From Streptomyces catenulae (lineage in GTDB: Bacteria > Actinomycetota > Actinomycetes > Streptomycetales > Streptomycetaceae): a stretch of 64,000 nt of DNA. This document shows positions 25,380 to 34,438 of the stretch, piece by piece. Both the position numbers and the translations under genes were made by a program. Location of the stretch: NCBI RefSeq assembly GCF_000718015.1, contig NZ_JODY01000002.1, positions 248,001 to 312,000 on the forward strand, read 5' to 3'. A model generated the notes under the pieces. It searched no databases. It was not told where the DNA came from and saw only the letters and a list, made by a program, of their open reading frames with translations. Numbering within the stretch: position 1 is the first letter of the stretch; every line of letters starts with the position of its first letter.

Positions 25380-27893
25380 GTGACCCTCATCGATCATTTG
25401 CCGAACGACGCCGACCCCGATGCCCTCTTCGAAGCCTTTTCGAGTTGGGCCGAGCAGCAGGGCATCGCGCTCTACCCTGCCCAGGAGGAGGCGCTGATCG
25501 AAGTGGTCTCGGGCGCGAACCTCATCCTGTCGACCCCGACCGGTTCCGGTAAGAGTCTGGTGGCGGCTGGCGCCCACTTCACCGCGCTCGCCAACGACCA
25601 GGTCACCTTCTACACCGCGCCGATCAAGGCGCTGGTGTCGGAGAAGTTCTTCGATCTGTGCAAGCTGTTCGGCACCGAGAACGTCGGCATGCTCACGGGC
25701 GACGCGTCCGTGAACGCGGACGCCCCGGTGATCTGCTGCACCGCCGAGGTGCTCGCCTCCATCGCCCTGCGCGACGGCAAGGACGCCGACATCGGCCAGG
25801 TCGTGATGGACGAGTTCCACTTCTACGCGGAGCCGGACCGCGGCTGGGCCTGGCAGATTCCGCTGCTGGAGCTGCCGCAGGCGCAGTTCATCCTGATGTC
25901 CGCGACGCTCGGTGACATGTCGCGGTTCGAGGAGGACCTGACGCGGCGCACCGGCAAGCCGACGTCGGTGGTGCGCTCCGCGACCCGGCCCGTTCCGCTG
26001 TCGTACGAGTACCGGGCGACGCCGATGACGGAGACGCTGACCGAGCTGCTGGAGACCCACCAGTCGCCGGTCTACATCGTCCACTTCACCCAGGCGGCCG
26101 CCGTGGAGCGGGCGCAGGCGCTGATGAGCATCAACATGTGCACGCGCGCCGAGAAGGACGAGATCGCCAAGCTCATCGGGAACTTCCGGTTCACCACGAA
26201 GTTCGGGCGGAACCTGTCGCGTTACGTCCGGCACGGCATCGGTGTGCACCACGCGGGGATGCTGCCCAAGTACCGGCGGCTCGTCGAGAAGCTGGCGCAG
26301 GCCGGTCTGCTGAAGGTGATCTGCGGGACGGACACGCTCGGTGTCGGTGTCAACGTGCCCATCCGTACGGTGCTGTTCACCGCGCTGACCAAGTACGACG
26401 GCACCCGGGTGCGGACGCTGCGGGCCCGGGAGTTCCACCAGATCGCGGGGCGGGCCGGCCGGGCCGGTTTCGACACCGCGGGCTTCGTCGTGGCGCAGGC
26501 CCCCGATCACGTCGTCGAGAACGAGAAGGCGCTGGCGAAGGCGGGCGACGATCCGAAGAAGCGCCGCAAGGTCGTGCGGAAGAAGGCGCCCGAGGGGTTC
26601 GTCAACTGGGGTGAGAACACCTTCGAGAAGCTGATCGCCTCCGACCCCGAGCCGCTGACCTCGCGTTTCCGCGTGACGCACACGATGCTGCTCTCCGTCA
26701 TCGCCCGGCCGGGCAATGCGTTCGAGGCGATGCGGCGGCTGCTGGAGGACAATCACGAGCCGCGCCGCAATCAGCTGCGGCACATCCGGCGGGCCATCGC
26801 GATCTACCGGTCGCTGCTGGACGGCGGCATCGTCGAGCGGTTGGACGAGCCGGACGCGGAGGGCCGTATCGTGCGGCTGACCGTCGACCTCCAGCAGGAC
26901 TTCGCGCTGAACCAGCCGCTGTCGACGTTCGCGCTCGCGGCGTTCGACCTGCTGGATCCGGAGTCGCCGTCGTACGCGCTGGACATGGTGTCGGTCGTGG
27001 AGTCCACGCTGGACGATCCGCGGCAGATCCTCGCGGCCCAGCAGAACAAGGCGCGCGGCGAGGCGGTCGCGCAGATGAAGGCCGACGGCGTCGAGTACGA
27101 GGACCGCATGGAGCGGCTCATGGACGTCGAGTACCCCAAGCCGCTGGCGGATGTCCTCTTCCACGCCTACGGGCTGTACCGCCACAGCCACCCGTGGGTC
27201 GGCGACCATCCGCTGTCGCCGAAGTCGGTCATCCGCGACATGTACGAACGCGCCATGACCTTCACGGAGTTCACGTCGTTCTACGAGCTGGCGCGTACCG
27301 AGGGCATCGTGCTGCGGTACCTGGCGAGCGCGTACAAGGCGCTGGACCACACTGTCCCCGACGATCTCAAGTCCGAGGACTTCGAGGACATCATCGCCTG
27401 GCTGGGCGAGATGGTGCGGCAGGTCGACTCCAGTCTGCTGGACGAGTGGGAGCAGCTGGCCAATCCGGAGACGGAGACGGCGGAGGAGGCGGCGGAGCGC
27501 GCCGATCAGGTCCGTCCGGTCACGGCGAACGCGCGGGCGTTCCGGGTGCTGGTCCGCAACGCGATGTTCCGGCGGGTGGAGCTCGCGGCGCTGGACAAGG
27601 TCGAGGAGCTGGGCGAGCTGGACGCGGACTCCGGCTGGGACGTCGATGCCTGGGGCGACGCGATGGACGCCTACTGGGACGAGTACGAGGAGCTGGGCAC
27701 CGGACCGGACGCGCGTGGTCCCAAACTGCTCCAGATCGAGGAGGATGCGGAGCACGGTCTGTGGCGGGTGCGGCAGACCTTCGCCGACCCGAACGGCGAT
27801 CACGACTGGGGCATCTCCGCCGAGGTCGATCTGGCCGCCTCCGACGAGGAGGGACGTGCGGTGGTGCGGGTGACGGAGGTGGGGCAGCTGTGA
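25380..27893 (+). CDS. DEAD/DEAH-box helicase with DUF3516 domain
   Basis: An 837-residue superfamily 2 helicase of the Ski2/Mtr4-like group common in actinobacteria. Motif I is STPTGSGKS (51-59), motif II is DEFH (144-147), motif III is LMSAT, and motif VI is QIAGRAGRAG. The second RecA lobe carries HHAGMLPKYRR and GTDTLGVGVNVPIRTV. The C-terminal 400 residues correspond to DUF3516, which accompanies this lobe pair in actinobacterial proteins. The start is a GTG at 25380. It probably unwinds RNA or DNA during RNA turnover or repair, but no pathway is assigned. The thioesterase gene follows 37 bases later on the same strand. Confidence 0.9.
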   Translation: MTLIDHLPNDADPDALFEAFSSWAEQQGIALYPAQEEALIEVVSGANLILSTPTGSGKSLVAAGAHFTALANDQVTFYTAPIKALVSEKFFDLCKLFGTENVGMLTGDASVNADAPVICCTAEVLASIALRDGKDADIGQVVMDEFHFYAEPDRGWAWQIPLLELPQAQFILMSATLGDMSRFEEDLTRRTGKPTSVVRSATRPVPLSYEYRATPMTETLTELLETHQSPVYIVHFTQAAAVERAQALMSINMCTRAEKDEIAKLIGNFRFTTKFGRNLSRYVRHGIGVHHAGMLPKYRRLVEKLAQAGLLKVICGTDTLGVGVNVPIRTVLFTALTKYDGTRVRTLRAREFHQIAGRAGRAGFDTAGFVVAQAPDHVVENEKALAKAGDDPKKRRKVVRKKAPEGFVNWGENTFEKLIASDPEPLTSRFRVTHTMLLSVIARPGNAFEAMRRLLEDNHEPRRNQLRHIRRAIAIYRSLLDGGIVERLDEPDAEGRIVRLTVDLQQDFALNQPLSTFALAAFDLLDPESPSYALDMVSVVESTLDDPRQILAAQQNKARGEAVAQMKADGVEYEDRMERLMDVEYPKPLADVLFHAYGLYRHSHPWVGDHPLSPKSVIRDMYERAMTFTEFTSFYELARTEGIVLRYLASAYKALDHTVPDDLKSEDFEDIIAWLGEMVRQVDSSLLDEWEQLANPETETAEEAAERADQVRPVTANARAFRVLVRNAMFRRVELAALDKVEELGELDADSGWDVDAWGDAMDAYWDEYEELGTGPDARGPKLLQIEEDAEHGLWRVRQTFADPNGDHDWGISAEVDLAASDEEGRAVVRVTEVGQL

Positions 27894-27930
27894 GTGAGAT
27901 GTGGCGGGCCGCGGCGGAGAGCTACCGGCC

Positions 27931-28791
27931 ATGACGAATCCGGCGGAGAAGCTGGTCGATCTGCTCGATCTGGAGCAGATCGAGGTGAACATCTTCCGTG
28001 GCCGCAGCCCGCAGGAGTCCCTCCAGCGGGTCTTCGGCGGGCAGGTCGCGGGCCAGGCGCTGGTGGCGGCGGGGCGGACCGTGGCGGACGACCGGCCGGT
28101 CCACTCCCTCCATGCGTACTTTCTGCGCCCGGGCCGCCCCGGGGTGCCGATCGTGTACCAGGTCGAGCGGGTGCGTGACGGGCGGTCCTTCACCACCCGC
28201 CGGGTCGTCGCCGTCCAGCAGGGACGCACGATCTTCAATCTGACCGCCTCCTTTCACAAGCCGGAGCCCGGCTTCACCCATCAGTTGCCGATCCGTCAGG
28301 TGCCCGGGCCGGAGAATCTGCCGACGATCGCGGAGGAGGCCCGCGCGCATCTGGGCGCGGTGCCCGAGGCGCTGGAGCGCATGGCCCGGCGGCAGCCCTT
28401 CGACATCCGGTACGTCGACCGGCTGCGGTGGACGCCGGAGCAGCTCGAGGGCGCCGAGCCGCGCAGCGCGGTGTGGATGCGCGCGGTCGGGCCGCTCGGT
28501 GACGACCCGCTGGTGCACACCTGCGCGCTGACCTACGCCAGCGACATGACGCTGCTGGACGCGGTCCGCCTCCCCGTCGAGCCGCTGTGGGGGCCACGCG
28601 GCTTCGATCTCGCCTCCCTCGATCACGCCATGTGGTTTCACCGGCCGTTCCGTGCCGATGAGTGGTTCCTGTACGACCAGGAGTCCCCCATCGCGACGGG
28701 CGGCCGGGGTCTGGCCCGCGGCTCGATCTACGACCGCGAGGGCAGGCTGCTGGTCTCCGTCGTCCAGGAGGGCCTCTTCCGGCCGGTCTGA
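27931..28791 (+). CDS. tesB: Acyl-CoA thioesterase II
   Basis: A 286-residue double-hotdog protein of the TesB family. The first hotdog has VFGGQVAGQALVAAGRTV and SLHAYFLRPG. The second has CALTYASDMTLLDAV and SLDHAMWFHRPFRADEWFLY, ending SIYDREGRLLVSVVQEGLFR. It hydrolyses medium and long-chain acyl-CoA to free acid and CoA in the cytoplasm. The ATG at 27931 starts the family's conserved N-terminus (EKLVDLLDLEQIE). Its 3' end overlaps the convergent DUF6397-like gene by 64 bases. Confidence 0.93.
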   Translation: MTNPAEKLVDLLDLEQIEVNIFRGRSPQESLQRVFGGQVAGQALVAAGRTVADDRPVHSLHAYFLRPGRPGVPIVYQVERVRDGRSFTTRRVVAVQQGRTIFNLTASFHKPEPGFTHQLPIRQVPGPENLPTIAEEARAHLGAVPEALERMARRQPFDIRYVDRLRWTPEQLEGAEPRSAVWMRAVGPLGDDPLVHTCALTYASDMTLLDAVRLPVEPLWGPRGFDLASLDHAMWFHRPFRADEWFLYDQESPIATGGRGLARGSIYDREGRLLVSVVQEGLFRPV

Positions 28792-29672
28792 GGGGCGGCC
28801 GGTCCGCGCCGGTCGGGCCTGGTCGGCCCGGTCGGTGCCGCGGGCCGTCGGCGGCGGGGGACGGAGGACGGTCCGCTGGTGACGCTCCGCGGACGGTGCG
28901 GTGCCTCGTCGCGGGCCCGTTCGACGGCTCGGTTGAGGTTGACGCGGTACCACAGCACCTCGTCGAACGCCTCGGCGACCAGGACGCTTTCGTAGGCTTC
29001 GCGGGCGGCCGGGGTGGCGGTGATCACGGAGGCGAAGTGGGGCTTGAGGTCGCGGAGCACGGCCCGTTCCGCCGTGTCCGGGACGACGGAGGCGAATTCC
29101 TCCGGGGGCAGCACCGCGGCGAGGACGGCGGCCGCTTCCCAGGCGTCGGCCGCCTGTCCCATGAGCTGGGCGACGCGTCGGCCCCGCCATTGGCGAGGGC
29201 GCCAGTCCTGGCCCTCGTCGAGCATCGTCCGTACCGCCGCCGGGGTGTTGGTGTGCAGCAGCTCGGGGGCGCGGTCGGCGAAGGCGGCGACCTCCGAGGC
29301 GAGGTAGAGCCAGACGAGGACGCCGTAGCGGTTGACGTAGAACCTGACCGGGGTGAAGCAGCCCGATTTGGTCAGGCGCAGGAAGCGGCTGGGGCCGATT
29401 CCCATGAGGGCGGCGGCTTCCGTGGTGCCGACGGTGTGGAGCCGCTCCCGGAAGACGTCCGGGTAGTCCGGCGCGGACCGCAGCCGGTGGATCTCTCCGA
29501 CGGGGACGCGGCGCCGGAGGTGCGCGACTGCGGGCCGCGGAGTCATTCCCGCCGGGACCGTGCGTACCGCGCCGAGCTGGATGGCCAGCTCCAACTCCCC
29601 CGTCCTCAGCTCCAGTTCGCGGGCGGCCTGGCCCATCGTGAGTGTCTGCTGTCCGTCGTGCATGACTGTCAT
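28728..29672 (-). CDS. DUF6397-like protein with MerR-like helix-turn-helix
   Basis: A 314-residue cytoplasmic protein. The N-terminus (LTMGQAARELELRTGELELA) looks like an excisionase/MerR-type helix-turn-helix, and a second such unit follows (GTTEAAALMGIGPSRFLRL). FYVNRYGVLVWLYLASEV and WRPRQWRGRRVAQLMGQ recur in Streptomyces proteins that I associate with DUF6397. The function of that family is unknown. DNA binding is inferred only from the helices. The last 50 residues are Arg/Pro-rich and overlap the tesB 3' end, so they may not be conserved. The likely ATG is at 29672; the next at residue 4 is also possible. Confidence 0.72.
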   Translation of the reverse strand: MTVMHDGQQTLTMGQAARELELRTGELELAIQLGAVRTVPAGMTPRPAVAHLRRRVPVGEIHRLRSAPDYPDVFRERLHTVGTTEAAALMGIGPSRFLRLTKSGCFTPVRFYVNRYGVLVWLYLASEVAAFADRAPELLHTNTPAAVRTMLDEGQDWRPRQWRGRRVAQLMGQAADAWEAAAVLAAVLPPEEFASVVPDTAERAVLRDLKPHFASVITATPAAREAYESVLVAEAFDEVLWYRVNLNRAVERARDEAPHRPRSVTSGPSSVPRRRRPAAPTGPTRPDRRGPAAPQTGRKRPSWTTETSSLPSRS

Positions 29673-29738
29673 GGAAATCCCCCGCAGTCCGATTGGTCAC
29701 TGACAGTCACGACTGTAGCGGGGGTGTGTGACAGTCGG

Positions 29739-30167
29739 TCAACCCTGCTCTCGCCCCTGTGGATAACTCTGCGGATTCTGCGGTTTGCGGGCCGCGACGC
29801 CGAGATGTTCGCCGACGCGATTGACGAGCAGCGTCATCTCGTAGGCGATCTGTCCCATGTCGGCGTTGCGGCCCGCCAGTACGCACAGGCAGCTGCCGTC
29901 CCCCGCGGCGGTCACGAAGAGGACCACGTCGTCGAATTCGACCATCGTCTGCCGCACCCGACCGGCGCGGAAGTGGTGCCCGGAGCCCTTCGCGAGGCTG
30001 TGCAGGCCCGAGGCGACCGCGGCCAGATGCTCCGCGTCCTGTCGTGCCAGGCCCTGGCTCACGCCGGTGACCAGGCCGTCGTTGGAGAGAACCAGCGCGT
30101 GCCGCACCTTCTCCACACGCTGCGTCAGATCATCCAGCAGCCAGTCGAGCCCGCTGGTCAGTGCCAT
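29739..30167 (-). CDS. Roadblock/LC7 domain protein
   Basis: A 142-residue roadblock/LC7 protein (CvnB-like). The family core is LDWLLDDLTQRVEKVRHALV, SNDGLVTGVSQGL, and the final strand FVTAAGDGSCLCVLAG. In Streptomyces conservons a roadblock protein works with a histidine-kinase-like sensor, a DUF742 protein and a small GTPase. None of these partners is adjacent, so it is an orphan copy. GGGAGGAAG precedes the ATG at 30167, and upstream in-frame codons lack family resemblance. Probably a regulatory scaffold for a small G-protein. Confidence 0.88.
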   Translation of the reverse strand: MALTSGLDWLLDDLTQRVEKVRHALVLSNDGLVTGVSQGLARQDAEHLAAVASGLHSLAKGSGHHFRAGRVRQTMVEFDDVVLFVTAAGDGSCLCVLAGRNADMGQIAYEMTLLVNRVGEHLGVAARKPQNPQSYPQGREQG

Positions 30168-30322
30168 GCTGCTTCCTCCCCGTGTCCCCGTCCCCGCCAG
30201 TGGCGCGGACGGCAGCCGGTACATGACTGCTGTGCCAGCGTGGCTCACCTCCGGCGTCTCGGCAAGCGGCCCTGCGGCGTGCCCTGCGCAGCACGATCGC
30301 TGCGGATGGGGAGTATGTGCCC

Positions 30323-30751
30323 ATGGCACGAAAAATGGCGAAAGAAGAGTGGCTGAAGTTCCTCTCCGGGGGAACCCGCACCGGCAAGTTGTCGACCGTA
30401 CAGGCCGATGGCCGTCCCCATGTGGCACCGGTCTGGTTCGTCGTGGACGGCGACGAATTGGTGTTCAACACGGGCGAGGAGACCGTCAAGGGCCGCAATC
30501 TGCTGCGGGACGGCAGGGTGGCGCTGTGTGTGGACGACGAGCGGCCACCGTTCTCGTTCGTCGTCGTCCAGGGCACCGCCGAGATCGGTGAGGACGTGGC
30601 GGACGTCCGGCACTGGGCGACCCGTATCGCGGCGCGCTACATGGGCGAGGAGCGGGCCGAGGAGTTCGGTGCGCGGAACGGGGTGCCCGGGGAGTTGGTG
30701 GTCCGGGTCCACGTCGACAAGGTGGTCGCCATGGCCGACCTCGCGGCGTGA
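30323..30751 (+). CDS. PPOX-class F420-dependent oxidoreductase
   Basis: A 142-residue flavin-reductase-like split-barrel protein of the pyridoxamine 5'-phosphate oxidase-like family. Family signature: TGKLSTVQADGRPHVAPVWFVVDGDELVFNT, read as TGKLSTVQADGRPHVAP then VWFVVDGDELVFNT, followed by KGRNLLRDGRVALCVDDE and a C-terminal strand VVRVHVDKVV. Members reduce substrates with F420H2 or FMN. The ATG at 30323 has GGGGAG nine bases upstream. It is divergent from the roadblock gene. Confidence 0.85.
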   Translation: MARKMAKEEWLKFLSGGTRTGKLSTVQADGRPHVAPVWFVVDGDELVFNTGEETVKGRNLLRDGRVALCVDDERPPFSFVVVQGTAEIGEDVADVRHWATRIAARYMGEERAEEFGARNGVPGELVVRVHVDKVVAMADLAA

Positions 30752-30917
30752 GCCCGGGGCGGTGCGGCGTCCGGTGACGGGCCGCGCCGCCCCGGGAAGC
30801 GCCGCTCGCGGCAGACTGGGCCACGACCCCGGTGCGGTGACGGCCCGTCCATCCACCGCGCCGTCCGCCCCGGCGCCGCCCTTCCCGGTGGCCGCCGCCC
30901 CGCCCCGGAGGAGCCCG

Positions 30918-31529
30918 ATGCCCGACGGAGAGATCCGACACCCGCAGAAAGTACGGGAGTTCTTCGGTCCGCGTGCGGCCGACTGGGAGGCCCGCTTCCC
31001 GGACGACGGACCGGCCTACGCAGCCGGGGTCGCCGCGCTGGAGCTGCGGCCCGGGCAGCGGGTCCTGGACGCGGGCTGCGGCACGGGCCGGGCGCTGCCC
31101 GCGCTCCGGGCTGCGGTGGGGGCGCGCGGAACCGTCCTGGGCGCCGACCTCACCCCGGAGATGCTGGATGCCGCCGTACGGGAAGGGCGGGACGCTTCGG
31201 CGTCGCTGCTGCTGGCGGACGCGTCCCGCCTTCCCGTCGGCGACGCGGTGCTCGACGCCGTCTTCGCCGCGGGGCTGATCTCCCATGTCCCGGACCCCGC
31301 GGACAGCCTCGCCGAATGGGCCAGGGCGGTCCGCCCCGGGGGACGGCTGGCGCTGTTCCATCCCGTGGGCCGGGCCGCGCTCGCCGCCCGCAAGGGCCGG
31401 GCGCTCACCCCCGACGACCTGCGGGCGGAGCCGAATCTCCGGCCCCTGCTGGCCGCCGCGGGCTGGGAGTTGGTGCGGTACGCCGACGAGGAGCACCGCT
31501 ATCTGGCGCTGGCCGTGCGCAGGGGCTGA
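30918..31529 (+). CDS. SAM-dependent class I methyltransferase
   Basis: A 203-residue methyltransferase with a Rossmann-like fold. Motif I is VLDAGCGTGRALPAL. Motif II follows as GTVLGADLTPEML, motif post-I as LLLADASRLPVGDAVLDAVFAAGLISHVPDPADSL, read in the two blocks LLLADASRLPVGDA and VLDAVFAAGLISHVPDP, and the motif III strand is RPGGRLALFHP. GAGGAG sits just before the ATG. Substrate unknown. It converges with the MpaB-like gene, ending four bases before its stop codon. Confidence 0.85.
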   Translation: MPDGEIRHPQKVREFFGPRAADWEARFPDDGPAYAAGVAALELRPGQRVLDAGCGTGRALPALRAAVGARGTVLGADLTPEMLDAAVREGRDASASLLLADASRLPVGDAVLDAVFAAGLISHVPDPADSLAEWARAVRPGGRLALFHPVGRAALAARKGRALTPDDLRAEPNLRPLLAAAGWELVRYADEEHRYLALAVRRG

Positions 31530-31532
31530 GCG

Positions 31533-32462
31533 CTACGCCGACTCCCCCGGGCCGGTCGCCCCGGGGGCCGTCGACGGAGCGGGACCTTCCGTGTGCGGCA
31601 CCGGGCAGGTCCCGGCGCGGCGCCCCGGGAAGGTGCCCAGGTCGGCGATGCGGAAGCCGTTGGGGTAGCCCTTGATCTCGGGGTTCTGCCGGGCGTAGTG
31701 CGGGCGGCGGCGCGGTGGCATCAGCCGTACCGCGCGGGCGCGCAGCCGCAGGGCGGTGCGCACCGCGGTACGGACGGCCGGGCGCGGCGGCTTGTACCGG
31801 AAGGCGGTGATCAGGGAGTCGTCCAGGAGGGCCATGCTCGCGCCGCGCACCACCGGGGCGAGCGGGCCGTACCAGCCCGCCATGAGGTCCAAGGTGGCGT
31901 CCGAAACCCGCCGGGCGCCCTCGTCCCAGCCGAAGTGGGCCTCTTCGTAGCTGTCGAGGCAGTGCGCGAACTCCTCGTAGGTGCGCGGGATGCCGGTGAT
32001 GCCCATGTGGCGGCCGAGAGTGGCGTAATACGTCACCAGGGCGCGGATCTCGTGGTCGCTGAGCCGCCGCCACCCGTACTGGTCGATCCAGCGTTTCGGC
32101 ACCACGACGAAGGTGCACAGGACGTAGCGCATGTCGTCGTTGCTGATGTCGTAGCTGCGGTGCATCTGGTTGATGCGGCGGATCGCGGTGCGGCCTTCGG
32201 CTCCGTCGAAGCCGTGCTCGACGACGGCGTCCAGGAGGAGCGCGGTGTCGTCGTAGCGCTTCTGGGTGCGGTCGGTGAGTTCGGCGGTCTCGGCCAGCAG
32301 GCGGCCGATGCTGGGCACCGCGTAGGTGCGGTAGAGGGCCAGTTCGAGGGCCCGGGTCATGTCCCAGGGGAATTCGTGGGTCGCGGTGATGCGGTAGATC
32401 CGCAGGTGATCGCGTTCCGGGTCGAGTCGCCGGATTTCCTTCAGCCAGTCGTAGCGCTGCAC
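31533..32462 (-). CDS. MpaB/DUF2236 family oxygenase
   Basis: A 309-residue protein related to the oxygenase MpaB family (DUF2236, 'ER-bound oxygenase'). Typical features include EFPWDMTRALELALYRTYAVP, the RRINQMHRSYDISNDDMRYV stretch with its conserved HR, and LVTYYATLGRHMGITGIPRTY. The C-terminal region has an Arg-rich stretch with no clear function. The likely start is GTG at 32462 (reading MQRYDWLKEIRRL), since there is no ATG nearby. A haem or metal site is expected for the family but not testable here. Substrate unknown. Confidence 0.75.
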   Translation of the reverse strand: MQRYDWLKEIRRLDPERDHLRIYRITATHEFPWDMTRALELALYRTYAVPSIGRLLAETAELTDRTQKRYDDTALLLDAVVEHGFDGAEGRTAIRRINQMHRSYDISNDDMRYVLCTFVVVPKRWIDQYGWRRLSDHEIRALVTYYATLGRHMGITGIPRTYEEFAHCLDSYEEAHFGWDEGARRVSDATLDLMAGWYGPLAPVVRGASMALLDDSLITAFRYKPPRPAVRTAVRTALRLRARAVRLMPPRRRPHYARQNPEIKGYPNGFRIADLGTFPGRRAGTCPVPHTEGPAPSTAPGATGPGESA

Positions 32463-32678
32463 CTGGTATGCCCCATCCGTTCGATTGGAAGGCTTCGACC
32501 TTAGGTGCCCGGGGACGTGCCCCGTCCGTGTGCCGGACAGCGTGGCCGGAAGACGCCGTGACGTGTTCCGGCCGCAGCACGGCGGGCTGCGGAGGGCATC
32601 AGCCTCTGGTGACAAGGCCGTACCGAGCCATTTAAGGTGCGCCGACGACTGTCGGACGGACCGGATGGGGTGGCTGGC

Positions 32679-33461
32679 GTGGCGACGAGCGAGGACGCTG
32701 GCGACGACCAGTTGTTCGTGCTGACGGCGTTGGTGTTGACTCCCGCGCAGTTCCCGAGCGTGCTGGGCGACGACTATCCCGAGGTGTGCGCGGGCCTCGG
32801 TCTCGAACCGTACGCCGAGGGGTACGGCCTGGTCCTCGGGCAGGACGGCCGGGGCGCCCGGTGGACGGTGGCCACCGAGGACGTGACCCTGGTGGCGTGT
32901 GCCGTCGCCGCCTGGGACTGCGGCATGGAGTACGACCTCTCCCCCGGGGAGGACAGCGTCGTCGCCGCGCTGCCCGGCTGGCCGCTGGCACTGGCCGTGG
33001 CCGCCCCCGGGATACCCGAACCGCACGATCCGGCCCCCGATGAGGGCGGCCGTCCGGCGCTGACCCCGCCGGACGCCTCCGCGTGGGGGCCGGCGCAGCG
33101 GCGGTTGGGGGCCGACGAGATCGCGATGCAGTGGGCGGTGTGGCGAGAACAGACCGACGGCGAGGCGACGTTCGTGGCGCCCGGTACGCAGCCGCACGCG
33201 GGGGTCCGGCGGGTCCTGGCCGAGGCACGCGGCTATGTGACGCAGCCTCCGCCGCCGGGGCGGGTCCGGTCGTCGTTCGCCGCGGGCGAGGCGCGCACCC
33301 TGCGGGTGGACGGCCCGGGGTGGAGCATGGTGGCCCGCACCGACGACATCGCGTTCGTGCTGCTGGACGAGGAGCCGGGCGAGGTGCATCCCGTCGGCCG
33401 TGGCCCGGAACTTCCCGCGTTGCTGACGTCGTTGGAGGCGCTCGCGGCCCGCCCCGTCTGA
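32679..33461 (+). CDS. Hypothetical protein
   Basis: A 260-residue protein that I do not recognise. It has two similar-looking halves with Trp-rich strands (YGLVLGQDGRGARWTVATED and GPGWSMVARTDDIAFVLLDE), an acidic Pro-rich linker, and no signal or membrane segment. Codon use has strong GC at third positions, supporting a real gene. The start is uncertain: GTG at 32679 is the choice here; GTG at 32637 would add 14 Arg/Gly-rich residues. It stands alone. Confidence 0.6.
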   Translation: MATSEDAGDDQLFVLTALVLTPAQFPSVLGDDYPEVCAGLGLEPYAEGYGLVLGQDGRGARWTVATEDVTLVACAVAAWDCGMEYDLSPGEDSVVAALPGWPLALAVAAPGIPEPHDPAPDEGGRPALTPPDASAWGPAQRRLGADEIAMQWAVWREQTDGEATFVAPGTQPHAGVRRVLAEARGYVTQPPPPGRVRSSFAAGEARTLRVDGPGWSMVARTDDIAFVLLDEEPGEVHPVGRGPELPALLTSLEALAARPV

Positions 33462-34033
33462 GGGTGGTCCGGGCATCGCCGGTGCGTCGACGTCGATTGT
33501 CAGACCCTCGTGATGGACTTGTCCTGCATCGGTCGACAAGGCTCACGGGGAGGCATTGATGCAGGTGATGAGTGGTGCGCGCGTCCGGATGACGGTGGCG
33601 GGACAGGCTCGTGGACGGACCTTCGGCACGGCGGGACGGATCGGCGGTACGGCGGACGCCGGAGTGTTCACCGGGGCGGCGGAAGCAGGGGCTTTGACGG
33701 TTCGCGGCGAGGGCCGCGGATGTGGCTCGGGGGCATCCGGCGGCGGGGGGTTCCGGGTCGGCCGCGCCTCTGTGGCGGACCGCACCGGAGCGGGCTCGCG
33801 CAGGAAGGGCGACACGATCATCGGGGCCCGTCGGCACCCTTCGGACAACCACCGGCCGGTGGCGCCGCGCCCCGCGTACCGGTGCCCTGACACGGGCGCG
33901 CAGGCCGTACGACGGGGATGAGCAGGGGCTGACCGGCACGGCGTCCGGTTCGGTCTGACACAACCAGGAGAGGAGAGGAAACGCCGTCCGGCCCGGGGCC
34001 TTGCCCGGGGCGGGCGGCTCGCCCGAAGGCCCG
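33462..34033. other. 572-base region of doubtful coding content
   Basis: No recognisable gene. The plus strand has one frame with a usable ribosome site, 33559-33921. Its third-position GC looks lower than in neighbouring genes. I saw no hairpin or repeat worth naming. Confidence 0.4.
33559..33921 (+). CDS. Doubtful hypothetical ORF
   Basis: A 120-residue frame starting ATG with GGGGAGG seven bases upstream. The product is Gly/Ala/Arg-rich (GGTADAGVFTGAAEAGALTV and similar) with no domain, signal or membrane segment that I recognise. Third positions contain A or T more often than in the neighbouring genes, which argues for decay or noncoding DNA. It is listed because of the ribosome site and because nothing else occupies this stretch. 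Confidence 0.25.
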   Translation: MQVMSGARVRMTVAGQARGRTFGTAGRIGGTADAGVFTGAAEAGALTVRGEGRGCGSGASGGGGFRVGRASVADRTGAGSRRKGDTIIGARRHPSDNHRPVAPRPAYRCPDTGAQAVRRG

Positions 34034-34438
34034 TCAGGAGTTCGACCAGCCGCGGGTGGAGAGCACGAGGCGGTAGCCGTCGGGGTCCTCGATGGTGACG
34101 CCCCATTCGTTCCAGTAGGGGTTCGGCGAGCTGACACGCGTGCCGCCGTGCGAGACGAGCCGGGACACCAGCTCGTCGGGGACGGGGCCGTCCAGATAGA
34201 TGACCAGCAGGTCCTCTTCGGTGGGGCGGGGTTCCTCGGGGTGCCGGGCGTCGTGGACGAGTTCGAGGTGCCAGGGGGCGTCCGGGTGGCCGACCATGAG
34301 CAGGTCGTGCAGCCCGGGTTCGCCGGTCGCCCGGTGGAGGACGGTGAGGTCGAGCCCCTGTACCCAGAACCGTTCGGCCCGGGCGAGATCGCGGGACGGG
34401 CGGGCGATACGGATGTGGCTGGCACCGGTGAACGGCAC
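34034..34438 (-). CDS. VOC family (glyoxalase-like) protein
   Basis: A 134-residue single VOC-fold protein. Repeated beta-alpha-beta-beta units are visible: ASHIRIARPSRDLARAERFWVQGL with the strand LHDLLMVGHPDAPWHLELVH, and the second unit ending YWNEWGVTIEDPDGYRLVLSTR. The Asp-Pro-Asp-Gly near the end is typical. Metal ligands cannot be assigned with confidence. The likely start is GTG at 34438, with GGGAG six bases upstream; the longer ATG at 34528 gives unfamiliar sequence. Confidence 0.78.
   Translation of the reverse strand: MPFTGASHIRIARPSRDLARAERFWVQGLDLTVLHRATGEPGLHDLLMVGHPDAPWHLELVHDARHPEEPRPTEEDLLVIYLDGPVPDELVSRLVSHGGTRVSSPNPYWNEWGVTIEDPDGYRLVLSTRGWSNS

Noticed and set aside
21561-28238. 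Very long minus-strand open frame of 2225 residues
   Set aside because: Opposite-frame shadow of the ABC, helicase and thioesterase genes, caused by high GC; no domain recognised.
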